Origin: Gemmatimonadota bacterium
GTDB lineage: Bacteria; Gemmatimonadota; Gemmatimonadetes; Longimicrobiales; RSA9
NCBI GenBank assembly: GCA_016209965.1
Contig: JACQVE010000050.1
Coordinates: 1-32,450 of the forward strand
Reading direction: 5' to 3'
DNA: 32,450 nt
Positions within the stretch are counted from its first letter, which is position 1. Every line of letters begins with the position of its first letter. Shown one piece after another: positions 18,526 through 26,447 of this stretch. Below the pieces are notes generated by a model, which saw only the letters and a program-made list of their open reading frames with translations, was not told the DNA's origin and did no database searches. The translations under genes were made by a program, and so were the position numbers.

Positions 18526-19644
18526 TCATCCCTCGCCTGCCTCCCCGGTCGCCTCCGTGTCCGCCGAGACCAGGCCCTCAGTGGCCAGGACGCGGCGCAC
18601 ATACGCTGCACGATGCAGATCGCTTTCTGCTTCCGACAGCGGGCGGCCCGCCGCCTGCTCGAGGTGGGCAGCCTGGGTGTAGACCATGATTTTGTTGAGC
18701 GTGTATACACTGAGCCCGGGGAGTAGTTTCATGCTGGCGCCCAGTCGAACCCCGCTCAGCAGGTTCATCACCTCCTCGAAGGAAAGGGCGCGCGCATAGC
18801 GCAAGAGGCCGTACGCTCGCCAGATCTTGTCCTCGATCACCCTGGGGGCGTCTCGCCGGAGGACATGGCGCGCCTGCAGCTCGTACTGGATGACCTGGCT
18901 GGCGATCTTCTGCAGGTGGTCGATCAGGTCCTCCTCGCTCTTACCCAGCGTGGTCTGGTTCGAGAGCTGGAAGAAGTTGCCTACCACCTCCGACCCCTCG
19001 CCGTACAGGCCGCGAAACGTGAGCCCAACCTGGCTGATCCCCTGCAGCACCCGCCCGATCTCCTTGGTCAGCACAAGCCCCGGCAGATGGATGAGGATCG
19101 ATGCACGCAATCCCGTTCCTACATTGGTCGGGCAACTGGTCAGATAGCCGAACTCGTGGTGGTACGCCAGCGGCAGCTGGCGCCCCAGCTCCTCATCGAG
19201 GCGGTCCACCATCTCGTACGCCTCGCGCAACTGCAGGCCGGAGAGGATGCTCTGCAGGCGCAGATGGTCCTCCTCGTTGATCATCACCCCGATCACCTCT
19301 CGGCGACCGAGGAAGAGCCCGGTCCCTTGCCGCGGCTCCTCGGCGTTCGCTCCGGCCAGGTCCCGGGAAATCAAGTGCCGCTCGAGCAGGAGCTGCCGCG
19401 AGAGGTTGGCCAGCTTCGAGATCTCCAGGGCTACGCCGTCCCGCAAGCTGCTGGACCGCTCCGCCGCTTCGCGTACGCTGCGGAAGATCTCGATCCGCTC
19501 CGCGTCGCGCAGCCGGTTGCCGAACGCCTGCGCCTGGAGGTTCCGCGCCAGGCGCACACGCGTCGACCAGACGATGTCCGCATGCGGGCCGCTCGCCTCG
19601 AGCCACGCCAGACCAAAGTCGCCTGCAGCCGTAAAATCCACCAT
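18526..19644 (-). CDS. mcsB: protein arginine kinase McsB
   Basis: McsB, a phosphagen-kinase relative, phosphorylates arginine side chains and so marks proteins for ClpCP. The product is 372 residues (Bacillus McsB is about 363). The kinase core is intact: VWSTRVRLARNLQ (25-37), VMINEEDHLRLQ (120-131) and SCPTNVGTGLRAS (170-182) with the conserved Cys171. The C-terminal helical domain follows (from about 270). The family's phosphoarginine-sensing RDxxRA motif reads SDLHRA at 341-346, so its first Arg is replaced. The ATG at 19644 shares one base with the mcsA stop (TGATG). A longer in-frame ORF reaching 20136 is only the off-frame shadow of mcsA. Confidence 0.95.
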   Translation of the reverse strand: MVDFTAAGDFGLAWLEASGPHADIVWSTRVRLARNLQAQAFGNRLRDAERIEIFRSVREAAERSSSLRDGVALEISKLANLSRQLLLERHLISRDLAGANAEEPRQGTGLFLGRREVIGVMINEEDHLRLQSILSGLQLREAYEMVDRLDEELGRQLPLAYHHEFGYLTSCPTNVGTGLRASILIHLPGLVLTKEIGRVLQGISQVGLTFRGLYGEGSEVVGNFFQLSNQTTLGKSEEDLIDHLQKIASQVIQYELQARHVLRRDAPRVIEDKIWRAYGLLRYARALSFEEVMNLLSGVRLGASMKLLPGLSVYTLNKIMVYTQAAHLEQAAGRPLSEAESDLHRAAYVRRVLATEGLVSADTEATGEAGEG

Positions 19645-20141
19645 CACAGCCTGGCCTCTGCCTCCCGGATCTGATCCCGGAGCTGCGCCGCCCGCTCGAA
19701 ATCCTCGCTCTCCACGGCCTTCTCCAGCTTCCGCTTCAGCCCCGCCAGCCGATGCTGCCGCTCTGCTTTCGTCGGGTCGGGCGGCAAGTAGACTTTCCCG
19801 ACATGTTGCGTGCCACCGTGCAGGCGCCGCAAGAGACTGCGCAGATGCGGCTCGAACGTAACATAGCAGTGCGAGCAGCCGAAGCGGCCAGTCTTCTTGA
19901 AGTCCTCGAGCCGCAGGCCGCAGTAAGAGCAGGGGCCCGGCGCCGCCGCGGATTCCGCCGGCCCGCCCTTCCCCATCTGGGCCAGGAAGTCGGTGAGCGG
20001 GAAATTGGCCACGCTCACGCCCGGCTCCAACCCCTTTTCTGCCGCACACTTCTCGCACAGATGGAACGTGCTCATCTGGTTGTTCACGATTTGCGTGAGG
20101 TGCAGCACCGCTTCGTGCTTGCCGCAATGATCGCACAACAT
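19644..20141 (-). CDS. mcsA: McsA, zinc-binding activator of McsB (UvrB/UvrC motif protein)
   Basis: McsA binds McsB and raises its arginine-kinase activity. The 165-residue protein has four zinc-type Cys pairs: C3/C6 (CDHC), C29/C32 (CEKC), C71/C74 (CSYC) and C89/C92 (CSHC). A C-terminal UVR motif follows at about 134-162 (LKRKLEKAVESEDFERAAQL), related to the one in ClpC. This is the normal McsA architecture and length. It starts 8 bases after lolD. In Bacillus the operon is ctsR-mcsA-mcsB-clpC. Here lolD occupies the upstream position, there is no ctsR, and the small gap leaves no room for a CtsR-controlled promoter directly before mcsA. Confidence 0.93.
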   Translation of the reverse strand: MLCDHCGKHEAVLHLTQIVNNQMSTFHLCEKCAAEKGLEPGVSVANFPLTDFLAQMGKGGPAESAAAPGPCSYCGLRLEDFKKTGRFGCSHCYVTFEPHLRSLLRRLHGGTQHVGKVYLPPDPTKAERQHRLAGLKRKLEKAVESEDFERAAQLRDQIREAEARL

Positions 20142-20149
20142 GATTCCAG

Positions 20150-20893
20150 CTAATCCGGCGGGTAGATGCTGCGGAGCCGTCCCTCCTTCAACAGCAGGAT
20201 CCGGTCCGCCCGGTCGGCCAGCTCCCGGTTGTGCGTGGCCACCACCATGGCCACGCGATGCTCCGCTCTGAGTCGGAAGAAGAGGTCATGCAGCTGCTCA
20301 CTCGTGTGCGTGTCCAGGTTCCCGCTGGGCTCGTCCGCGAGCAGGAGTAGCGGGCGGTTCGCCAGCGCGCGCGCCACCGCCACCCGCTGCTGCTCGCCGC
20401 CGCTCAGTTGCCAGGGCTTGTGGCCCAGCCGCTCGCCCAGGCCCACCTCCTCGAGCAACCCCCGCGCCCGGTGCTGCGCGACCGCGGCCGGCGCGCCGGC
20501 AATGAGCAAGGGCATCATGACGTTCTCGAGAGCACTGAACTCGCGCAACAGGTGGTGAAATTGGAAGACGAAGCCGATCCGCGCGTTGCGCGCCGCGGCC
20601 AGCTCGGGCTCGGCCAGCGAGGCCAGATCGCGGCCCCCCAACGTCACCCTGCCCGACGTGGGACGATCCAGCCCACCCAGCAGGTGCAGCAACGTGGACT
20701 TGCCCGCGCCACTCGCTCCCACGACCGCCACCGCCTCTGCTGGCGCGACGCGGATCTCTACCCCATCCAGCACGGTGAGTTCGCTGCCATCCTCTTCGAT
20801 GTAAGTCTTGCGCAGCGCCTGCCCCTCGAGCACCGGCTCGGCCGGCGCCGCGGCCGCCTGCTCGCTCGGGATCGCGCCGGCCAGCTCATTCAT
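20150..20893 (-). CDS. lolD: lipoprotein-releasing ABC transporter ATPase LolD
   Basis: LolD powers the Lol complex, which extracts mature lipoproteins from the inner membrane and hands them to LolA. The 247-residue ATPase has Walker A GASGAGKST (59-67), Q-loop VFQFHHLL (109-116), signature LSGGEQQR (163-170), Walker B LLLLADEPSGNLD (182-194) and the switch His in ATHNREL (221). FQFHHLL and the following EFSALENVMMPLLIAG are typical of LolD rather than MacB. The N-terminus carries an Ala-rich extension of about 20 residues. The ATG at 20893 overlaps the lolC stop by 8 bases. Confidence 0.93.
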   Translation of the reverse strand: MNELAGAIPSEQAAAAPAEPVLEGQALRKTYIEEDGSELTVLDGVEIRVAPAEAVAVVGASGAGKSTLLHLLGGLDRPTSGRVTLGGRDLASLAEPELAAARNARIGFVFQFHHLLREFSALENVMMPLLIAGAPAAVAQHRARGLLEEVGLGERLGHKPWQLSGGEQQRVAVARALANRPLLLLADEPSGNLDTHTSEQLHDLFFRLRAEHRVAMVVATHNRELADRADRILLLKEGRLRSIYPPD

Positions 20894-22130
20894 GGCGGAT
20901 CGCTTCCACGGGCATGAGCCGCGAAGCCTGGCGCGCCGGATAGATCGTGGCGGCGAACGCGATCAGCACACTCACCAGGAGAATCAACAACAGGTCCAGC
21001 GGGTTCAGCGCCACGGGCAGCGTATCGATGAAGTAGACGTCGCCGGGCAGGGTGATGAAGCGGTAGCGATCCAGCAGCCAGACCAGGGCGAGCCCTCCGC
21101 CCGCGCCGAGCACGGTGCCGATCAGCCCGATCGCCAGCCCCTGGAGCATGAACACGCGGAGCAGGCTCCCGTCCGTCATCCCCATGGACTTCAGAATGCC
21201 GATCTCCCGCGTCTTGTCCGTGACCACCATGATGAGCGTGCTGATGATATTGAACGCCGCGACCAGCACGATCAAGGAGAGGATCACCGCCATGGCCAGT
21301 TTCTCGAGCTTCAGCGCCGAGAACAGCGAGCGGTTCAGCGTCATCCAGTCGCTGGTCCAGTAGGGAAAGCCCAGCGCCGAATCGAGGCGGCCCGCGATGG
21401 CGTGCGCCGACCACGGCTCCACGACGTTTACGGCGATCCCGCCTACCCGGTCCGGGATGTCCAGGAACTGCTGCACCGCGCCCAGTTGCGCGTACATGTT
21501 CTGGGTGTCGTACTCGTACATTCCGGTGCTGAACGTCCCGCTCACCTCGAACTGCATCATGGCAGGCATGATGTCACCGAGCGGGCCGCGCCGGATCTTC
21601 TCGAACGATCCGATGGTGACCACATCGCCAGGCAGCACCCCGAGCTTGTCGGCCAGCCGCCGCCCCAGCAGGATACCGGGGTGCCCGCTGGCCGTGGGCT
21701 CGAACGCCAGCTCTCCTTTGCGCAGCCTCTCGTGGATCGCCGTGAGCGACCGGCCGCGCGAGCTCGGCTCGATACCGTACAGCGTGCCAAACTGGGCGTA
21801 TTCGGCGTTCGGCGTAATGCCGACCTGGGTCATGATGAAGGGCTCTGCCGCCACTACGCCCGGTACGCTTGCCACCTTGTCCAGCACGTCCCGCCAGCGC
21901 GCCATGCGGAAGCCCTGGCCCTGCTCGAATACGTAGACGTGAGGGTTCACGCCCAGGATCTTCTCCTGCAGATCGCGCTGCAGCCCGGTCATGACGGCAA
22001 TCACCGTGATCAGGGCCGTGACGCCGAGGGCGATCCCGCCGACCGCGATCAAGGTGATCAGCGAGAGGAACTTTCCCTTGCGGCGGGAGGCCAGATACCG
22101 TCGCGCGAGGTACCACTCGAGCCTACGCAT
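20886..22130 (-). CDS. lolC: lipoprotein-releasing ABC transporter permease (LolC/LolE family)
   Basis: This is the membrane subunit partnering LolD. The 414-residue protein has the FtsX/MacB-like layout: TM1 at about 21-48 (after the family start RLEWYLARRYLASRRKGKFL), a large periplasmic domain, and three C-terminal helices. NPHVYVFEQG and WMTLNRSLFSALKLEKLAM are LolC/E landmarks. The loop between TM2 and TM3 has DKTREIGILKSMGM, the coupling motif. It ends YPARQASRLMPVEAIRHE, another family hallmark. The start is ATG 22130 with GAGAGGGGG upstream; an in-frame start 33 bases earlier lacks support. Only one permease gene is present, so the complex may be a homodimer (LolF-like) or lolE lies elsewhere. 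Confidence 0.93.
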   Translation of the reverse strand: MRRLEWYLARRYLASRRKGKFLSLITLIAVGGIALGVTALITVIAVMTGLQRDLQEKILGVNPHVYVFEQGQGFRMARWRDVLDKVASVPGVVAAEPFIMTQVGITPNAEYAQFGTLYGIEPSSRGRSLTAIHERLRKGELAFEPTASGHPGILLGRRLADKLGVLPGDVVTIGSFEKIRRGPLGDIMPAMMQFEVSGTFSTGMYEYDTQNMYAQLGAVQQFLDIPDRVGGIAVNVVEPWSAHAIAGRLDSALGFPYWTSDWMTLNRSLFSALKLEKLAMAVILSLIVLVAAFNIISTLIMVVTDKTREIGILKSMGMTDGSLLRVFMLQGLAIGLIGTVLGAGGGLALVWLLDRYRFITLPGDVYFIDTLPVALNPLDLLLILLVSVLIAFAATIYPARQASRLMPVEAIRHE

Positions 22131-22211
22131 CGGCCCCCTCTCCGGCCCGGCCCCGCGCACCAAGGGACGTCAGGCGCGGGCGCCCCCCACGGCAGCGGCC
22201 AAACGCCCGCA

Positions 22212-23747
22212 TCACTCCGGCCTCATGGTCGGGAACAGAATCACGTCCCGGATCGATGACTGATCCGTGAGCAGCATCACGAGCCGGTCCACTCCGATCC
22301 CGACGCCGCCGGCGGGCGGCATCCCGTACTCCAGGGCGCGCACGTAGTCCTCGTCATACATCTGGGCCGCCTCGTCCCCTTGCTCCCGAAATCGGAGCTG
22401 CACCTCGAAGCGCTCGCGCTGGTCCAGCGGATCGTTCAGCTCGCTGAAGGCGTTGGCCACCTCGCGGCCCGCGATGATCAGCTCGAATCTCTCGACCAGC
22501 CGCGGATCGTCACGTTTCGGCTTGGCCAGTGGCGAGAGCTCCCTGGGGTAGTCGACGATGAATACCGGCTGCTCGAGGTGTGGTTCCACCAGCTCCCTGA
22601 ACAGCTCGTCCGCCAGCTTGGCGGGGTTCATGGTCTCCGTTCCCTCGACGCCCAGTGACTGCGCCGCCTGCCGCAGCTCGGCATCGCTTACAGCAGCCAC
22701 GTCCAGCCGGCCATACTCGCGCAACGCTTCCAGGAACCTCAGACGGCGGAACGGTCGGCGGAAGTCCAGAGTGATCCCCTGATAGATCACCGCCTCCGGG
22801 CGCCCGCCCGTTACCTCCGCGGCCACAAACCCCAGCAACTCTTCTACCAGCTCCATCATCTCCTGGTAGTCGGCAAACGCCTGGTAAAACTCGAGCATGG
22901 TGAACTCGGGGTTGTGCGTCCGGTCCATCCCCTCGTTCCGGAAATCCTTGCCGATCTCGTAGACTCGCTCGAGCCCGCCAACAATCAGTCGCTTGAGGTA
23001 CAGCTCGTCGGCTATCCGCAGGTAGAGCGGCAGATCGAGCGCCCGATGGTGGGTGACGAAAGGTCGGGCGAATGCGCCGCCGTAGAGCGGCTGGAGCACC
23101 GGGGTTTCCACCTCGATGAACCCCCGATCATCCAGGAATCGCCGCAGCGCGCTGACGACGCGCGTGCGGGTGATGAAGACCTGTCGCACATCCGGGTTGA
23201 CGGCCAGGTCCGCATAGCGCTGCCGATAGCGTTGCTCGAGGTCCGCAAGGCCGCTGAACACGCGGCGCTCCCCGGTCGCGGAATCGATGTCTTGCTTCCC
23301 CAGTGGCAGCGGGCGAAGCGACTTGGCCAGCAACTCGAAGGACTGCACGCGCACCGTCACCTCGCCCCTTCGGGTGCGGAACACCTGTCCCTCTATGCCG
23401 ATCCAGTCTCCGATGTCCAGCAGTTCGAGCAGCCCGTACCGCTCCTCGCCCAGCTCGTTGACCCGGAAATAAAGCTGGATCCGGCCACTCCGGTCCGACA
23501 GGTCGGCAAAGGTGGTCCTGCCATGCAGCCGAAAAGAAAGGAGCCGGCCGCCCAACCGGACGGTCGGCCCGGGGGTGCTCACTTCACCCGGCGGCGTTCG
23601 CGCCTCACTCCCCTCGAATTCGGCTCGCGCCGCCTCCGCGCTATGGGTGACGGCGTAGCGGTATGCAAACGGGGCTACGCCCCGCCGCCGCAGCTCCGCC
23701 AGCTTGTTGTAGCGCGCTTCGATGACGTGGCCGCGGCGTTCCGCCAT
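22212..23747 (-). CDS. lysS: lysyl-tRNA synthetase, class II
   Basis: LysRS charges tRNA-Lys. The 511-residue protein has an N-terminal OB-fold anticodon domain (VRLGGRLLSFRLHGRTTFADL...GRIQLYF) and a class II catalytic core. Motif 2 is clear in DFRNEGMDRTHNPEFTMLE, preceded by YEIGK. REVANAFSELNDP is a LysRS signature, and motif 3 appears as GIGVDRLVMLL near 483-493, before DVILFPTMRPE at the end. The ATG at 23747 has GGAGGGGGG just upstream and follows the prfB stop by 9 bases, a common prfB-lysS pairing. The first 30 or so residues are Arg-rich, as often in this family. Confidence 0.97.
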   Translation of the reverse strand: MAERRGHVIEARYNKLAELRRRGVAPFAYRYAVTHSAEAARAEFEGSEARTPPGEVSTPGPTVRLGGRLLSFRLHGRTTFADLSDRSGRIQLYFRVNELGEERYGLLELLDIGDWIGIEGQVFRTRRGEVTVRVQSFELLAKSLRPLPLGKQDIDSATGERRVFSGLADLEQRYRQRYADLAVNPDVRQVFITRTRVVSALRRFLDDRGFIEVETPVLQPLYGGAFARPFVTHHRALDLPLYLRIADELYLKRLIVGGLERVYEIGKDFRNEGMDRTHNPEFTMLEFYQAFADYQEMMELVEELLGFVAAEVTGGRPEAVIYQGITLDFRRPFRRLRFLEALREYGRLDVAAVSDAELRQAAQSLGVEGTETMNPAKLADELFRELVEPHLEQPVFIVDYPRELSPLAKPKRDDPRLVERFELIIAGREVANAFSELNDPLDQRERFEVQLRFREQGDEAAQMYDEDYVRALEYGMPPAGGVGIGVDRLVMLLTDQSSIRDVILFPTMRPE

Positions 23748-23756
23748 CCCCCCTCC

Positions 23757-24864
23757 TCATGCGAGTTGCGAGCCGAACTCCTTTAGATACGCCTCGATGA
23801 ACGCATCCAGATCCCCGTCCATCACGCGCTGTACGTCTCCGACCTTGCGCTCCGTGCGGTGGTCCGTCACCAGAGTGTAGGGCTGGAAAACGTAGGACCG
23901 GATCTGGTTGCCCCAGGCGATCTCCGTTTTCTGCGCATCGGCCTTGCGCCGCTCTGCCTCGCGCCGCTCGACTTCCCGCTGGTACACCGCGGCTCGCAGC
24001 ATTTTCAGCGCCGTGGCCTTGTTCTGGTGCTGACTCCGCTGGTTCTGGCAGGCGACCACAAGGCCCGTGGGCAGATGCGTGATCCGGACCGCCGAGCTGG
24101 TCTTGTTCACGTGCTGCCCGCCCGCGCCCGAGGCGCGGAAGGTGTCGATGCGGAGGTCCTTTTCCTCGATCTCGACTTCGATGTCGTCGTCGACCAGCGG
24201 ATAGACGAATACGCTGGCAAAAGAGGTATGGCGTCGGCCCTGCGCGTCGAACGGCGAGATGCGAACCAGCCGGTGCACCCCTCTCTCCGCCTTCAGATAA
24301 CCGTACGCATACTCGCCACGGATTTCCAGGGTCGCGCTCCTGATGCCTGCCTCTTCTCCAGGCTGCAAGTCGAGCATCTCGATTGCGAACCCCCGTCCGT
24401 CCGCCCAGCGCGTGTACATGCGCACCAGCATCTCCGCCCAGTCCTGCGATTCGGTGCCGCCCGCGCCGGGGTGAATCGTGAGCAGAGCATTACGCGCATC
24501 GTCTGGCCCGCGCAGCATGCTGCGCAGTTCGAACGTTGCGATCTCCTGCTCGAGATGCTGGAGCTCCGACTCCCACTCCGCGGTCAGGCCTGCATCCGCC
24601 TCCCCTTCCAACAGCTCGGCCAGTTCCTCGAGCTCTGCATATTTTGCGGAGAGCTGCACCCATGGCTGGACCCACCCCTTCAGCTCCTTGATCTCCGCGA
24701 TCGCGCCGCGGGCCGCCAGGGCGTCATCCCAGAAGCCGGCCTCGGACATGCGCCCTTCCAGCACCTTCAGACGCTCGCGCTTCGACTCCAGGTCAAAGAT
24801 AGCCTCCGAGCTCCTGGATCCGCGTGCGGGTCCGCTCCATTGTCGTTCTGTGTTCGTTGGTCAT
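23757..24864 (-). CDS. prfB: peptide chain release factor 2, made by +1 programmed frameshift
   Basis: RF2 terminates translation at UGA and UAA. The gene is in two frames: codons 1-23 (ATG 24864, with GAGGGGG upstream) end at an in-frame TGA at 24795-24793. After a +1 shift at CTT TGA C, reading continues from 24794 to the stop at 23757. The joined protein is about 368 residues, against 365 in E. coli. SPF, the stop-codon recognition tripeptide, is at 203-205, and GGQ, which triggers hydrolysis, is at 248-250 (SGAGGQHVNKT). Both lie two residues before their E. coli positions. A release-factor GAGGTESQDWA block is at 133-143. Annotation from 24764 would miss the N-terminus. Frameshifting makes RF2 synthesis self-regulating. 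Confidence 0.96.
24793..24807 (-). promoter_or_regulatory. prfB programmed +1 frameshift site
   Basis: Read on the minus strand the site is GGAGGC TAT CTT TGA C. An internal Shine-Dalgarno-like GGAGG (24807-24803) lies just upstream of the slippery CTT (24798-24796) and the stop TGA (24795-24793). Spacing and TAT-CTT-TGA-C match the E. coli prfB site. Low RF2 stalls the ribosome at TGA and favours the shift. Confidence 0.95.
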
Positions 24865-24881
24865 GCTGCCCCCTCTGCTAA

Positions 24882-24913
24882 CGCGAGGGGCCGCCCCTTC
24901 GGACGGCCCCGCG
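24882..24913 (-). promoter_or_regulatory. GC-rich hairpin in the prfB leader
   Basis: A stem of about 11 bp with two mismatches and a 4-base loop spans the segment (arms at about 24884-24896 and 24901-24913). It ends about 18 bases before the prfB ATG and just upstream of its Shine-Dalgarno. No U-run follows, so it is not a standard terminator. It could be a leader element or the 3' end of the upstream zinc-ribbon transcript. Confidence 0.4.
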
Positions 24914-24932
24914 AGACAAGACTCCTTGTGCA

Positions 24933-24961
24933 AAGATAACGCCATCCGGCCACCGCGGCAA
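24933..24961 (-). promoter_or_regulatory. candidate promoter for prfB-lysS
   Basis: TTGCCG (24961-24956) and TATCTT (24938-24933) are 17 bases apart in the gap after the zinc-ribbon gene. Initiation is predicted near 24926, inside a perfect inverted repeat ACAAG-N4-CTTGT (24929-24916), giving a leader of about 60 bases that contains the hairpin at 24882-24913. Sequence match only. Confidence 0.42.
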
Positions 24962-24977
24962 CCCGCATCTACCCTCC

Positions 24978-25415
24978 TCAAAACAGCTTCCGGCCCTTGG
25001 CCAGCACGGCATTCAGCGCGTCCCGGAAGTACGGCGTACGCTCGGCCAGGTCGGGGCCGACCTGGGCCACATACTCGTCCCAACTGCGCAGGATTTCCTC
25101 GCGAAAGTCGCTGCGCAGCGTGCCGGCGCCCAAGCTACGGTCGCGCCGCTGCGGATCGCGGGCAGCTATGTCGGATGCCAGCGCGCGCGCCAGGCGTTGC
25201 GCACGCGTGTGCGGGTCTTGCGCGCCGCCAAAGGCAGGGGCGGAGCTGGCGGCCGCGCGCTGCGACGCCGCACCGGTGTCGGCCCGGCCCCGCTCGCGCC
25301 GGCGCACGGGGAAAACTCCGCCACAACGCGAGCACCTCGCGCGCACCCCGGTGGGCGGCACCCGCTCCGGATCTACCCGGAAAAGGGCCCCACAATGCGG
25401 GCAGTAGAGGTTCAC
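24978..25415 (-). CDS. small zinc-ribbon protein (MJ0042-type N-terminus)
   Basis: A 145-residue protein begins MNLYCPHCGALFRVDPERVP and continues to CSRCGGVFPV. C5, C8, C28 and C31 form a four-Cys zinc ribbon of the MJ0042 type. The middle (about 38-70) is Arg/Ala-rich and probably disordered. The C-terminal half is helical (RAQRLARALASDIAAR, DFREEILRSWDEYVAQVG, FRDALNAVLAKGRKLF). Such proteins are common in delta-proteobacteria and Gemmatimonadota with no fixed role; DNA, RNA or protein binding is possible. The GTG start at 25415 overlaps the stop of the GGDEF gene by four bases (GTGA), so the two are likely co-translated and may act together. The exact function is unknown. Confidence 0.78.
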   Translation of the reverse strand: MNLYCPHCGALFRVDPERVPPTGVRARCSRCGGVFPVRRRERGRADTGAASQRAAASSAPAFGGAQDPHTRAQRLARALASDIAARDPQRRDRSLGAGTLRSDFREEILRSWDEYVAQVGPDLAERTPYFRDALNAVLAKGRKLF

Positions 25416-26413
25416 GGCTGCTCTGCGGCCCCCGTGGCGAGGCCATCTGCCACCACTCGGCCGCCCAGCACCACGACCCCGTCTTCCGAACGACGATCCA
25501 CGGCGTACACTGAACCTGGCAGAGTCTTGGCGTACACCTTCATCTCGGTGGCCAGCTCGCTGACCTGAGCCGGGTGCGTGAACCGCCGGGATTCATTCGT
25601 GACCACCCCGATGGAGAGGCTCATGAGGGGGATCCGGAAGATCGTGCCCTGGCGATCCTTTCCCAGGAAGTAGCCCGCGTGGCGATCCACCTCGGTGTAC
25701 TGGTAGGGGATCAGCTCGTCGAAGATGGCGATGCCCTCCTCGCAGCACACGCGCATCTGGGCCAGGGGCACGTTGAAGATGAAGTCATCGCCCCCAATGT
25801 GCCCCAGGAACCCCGTGGGCGCGTGCGCCCGCACGACGTCGCGCAGCATGCGTGAAAGCAGCAGAATCACCCGATCGCCTTCACTGTAGCCGTAGCGATC
25901 GTTGAATTCCTTGAAGTTGTCCAGATCTGCGTAGCAGACCGCAAACCCCTCTTTGCGACGCAGCCGCTCGGTGATATCCCGCTCGATCTGAGCCGTGCCC
26001 GGCAGGCGAGTGCTCGGGTGAACGCCCAGGTCGCGGTCCGCACGCTGCAGCGCCCGTTGGAGCCGCAGGAATTGCTCGTCCCGCCTCATGCTCGCCGTGA
26101 GCACCTCGTCCGCGCCGGCCGCGAGTGCCTCGAGGCCGAAGCCCTGCTCCCCGCGGGGCTCGAGCACGACCACCGGGACGATGGCGCTCAGGCTATCCTT
26201 CTTCAAGGCGCGGCAGAGGCCCAGAACCTCGCCGGTCGAGCCGGGACCCAGTACGATCCCCGCGAGCTGGGACCGGCTGGCCAGGTTCAGCACCTCGTGC
26301 GCCGAGCTCAGAGGCAGGATCCGGAGTCGCTGTTCTGCCGCCAGCTCGCGGAGGACCGAGGGGGCCCTGGCGCTGCGCGCCGCGTGGTAGACGAGGACGG
26401 CCGTGAAGGGCAT
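25412..26413 (-). CDS. GGDEF-domain protein with degenerate receiver-like N-terminus
   Basis: A 333-residue cytoplasmic protein. Residues about 3-125 resemble a CheY-like receiver (VVVLEPRGEQGFGLEALAAGADEVL is its late part), but the expected phospho-Asp position reads GIVLGPG and the usual Lys after the last strand is absent. It is therefore likely a pseudo-receiver. Residues about 133-320 are a GGDEF domain: YADLDNFKEFNDRYG (metal-binding D163) and GHIGGDDF (207-211). The RxxD product-inhibition site is missing (A198/G201 at its positions). GGDDF may still be active, or may bind GTP or c-di-GMP as a sensor. The ATG at 26413 was chosen because the in-frame extension begins at a TTG inside the promoter's -35. 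It overlaps the zinc-ribbon gene by four bases. Confidence 0.85.
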   Translation of the reverse strand: MPFTAVLVYHAARSARAPSVLRELAAEQRLRILPLSSAHEVLNLASRSQLAGIVLGPGSTGEVLGLCRALKKDSLSAIVPVVVLEPRGEQGFGLEALAAGADEVLTASMRRDEQFLRLQRALQRADRDLGVHPSTRLPGTAQIERDITERLRRKEGFAVCYADLDNFKEFNDRYGYSEGDRVILLLSRMLRDVVRAHAPTGFLGHIGGDDFIFNVPLAQMRVCCEEGIAIFDELIPYQYTEVDRHAGYFLGKDRQGTIFRIPLMSLSIGVVTNESRRFTHPAQVSELATEMKVYAKTLPGSVYAVDRRSEDGVVVLGGRVVADGLATGAAEQP

Positions 26414-26447
26414 GGCGGGAGAACGCCGGGATTGGGGGAAACGCGGC

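Noticed and set aside
19645-20136. N-terminal extension of mcsB giving 536 residues
   Set aside because: The extra part is the off-frame shadow of mcsA; the kinase begins normally at the ATG overlapping the mcsA stop.
20142-20149. CtsR operator before mcsA
   Set aside because: Only 8 bases separate lolD and mcsA, and no CtsR-type direct repeat is visible there.
20808-22259. 483-codon plus-strand ORF over lolC
   Set aside because: Antisense shadow; composition dominated by Arg, His and Gln.
24882-24913. Riboswitch in the prfB leader
   Set aside because: Only a simple hairpin is seen; nothing matches a known aptamer.
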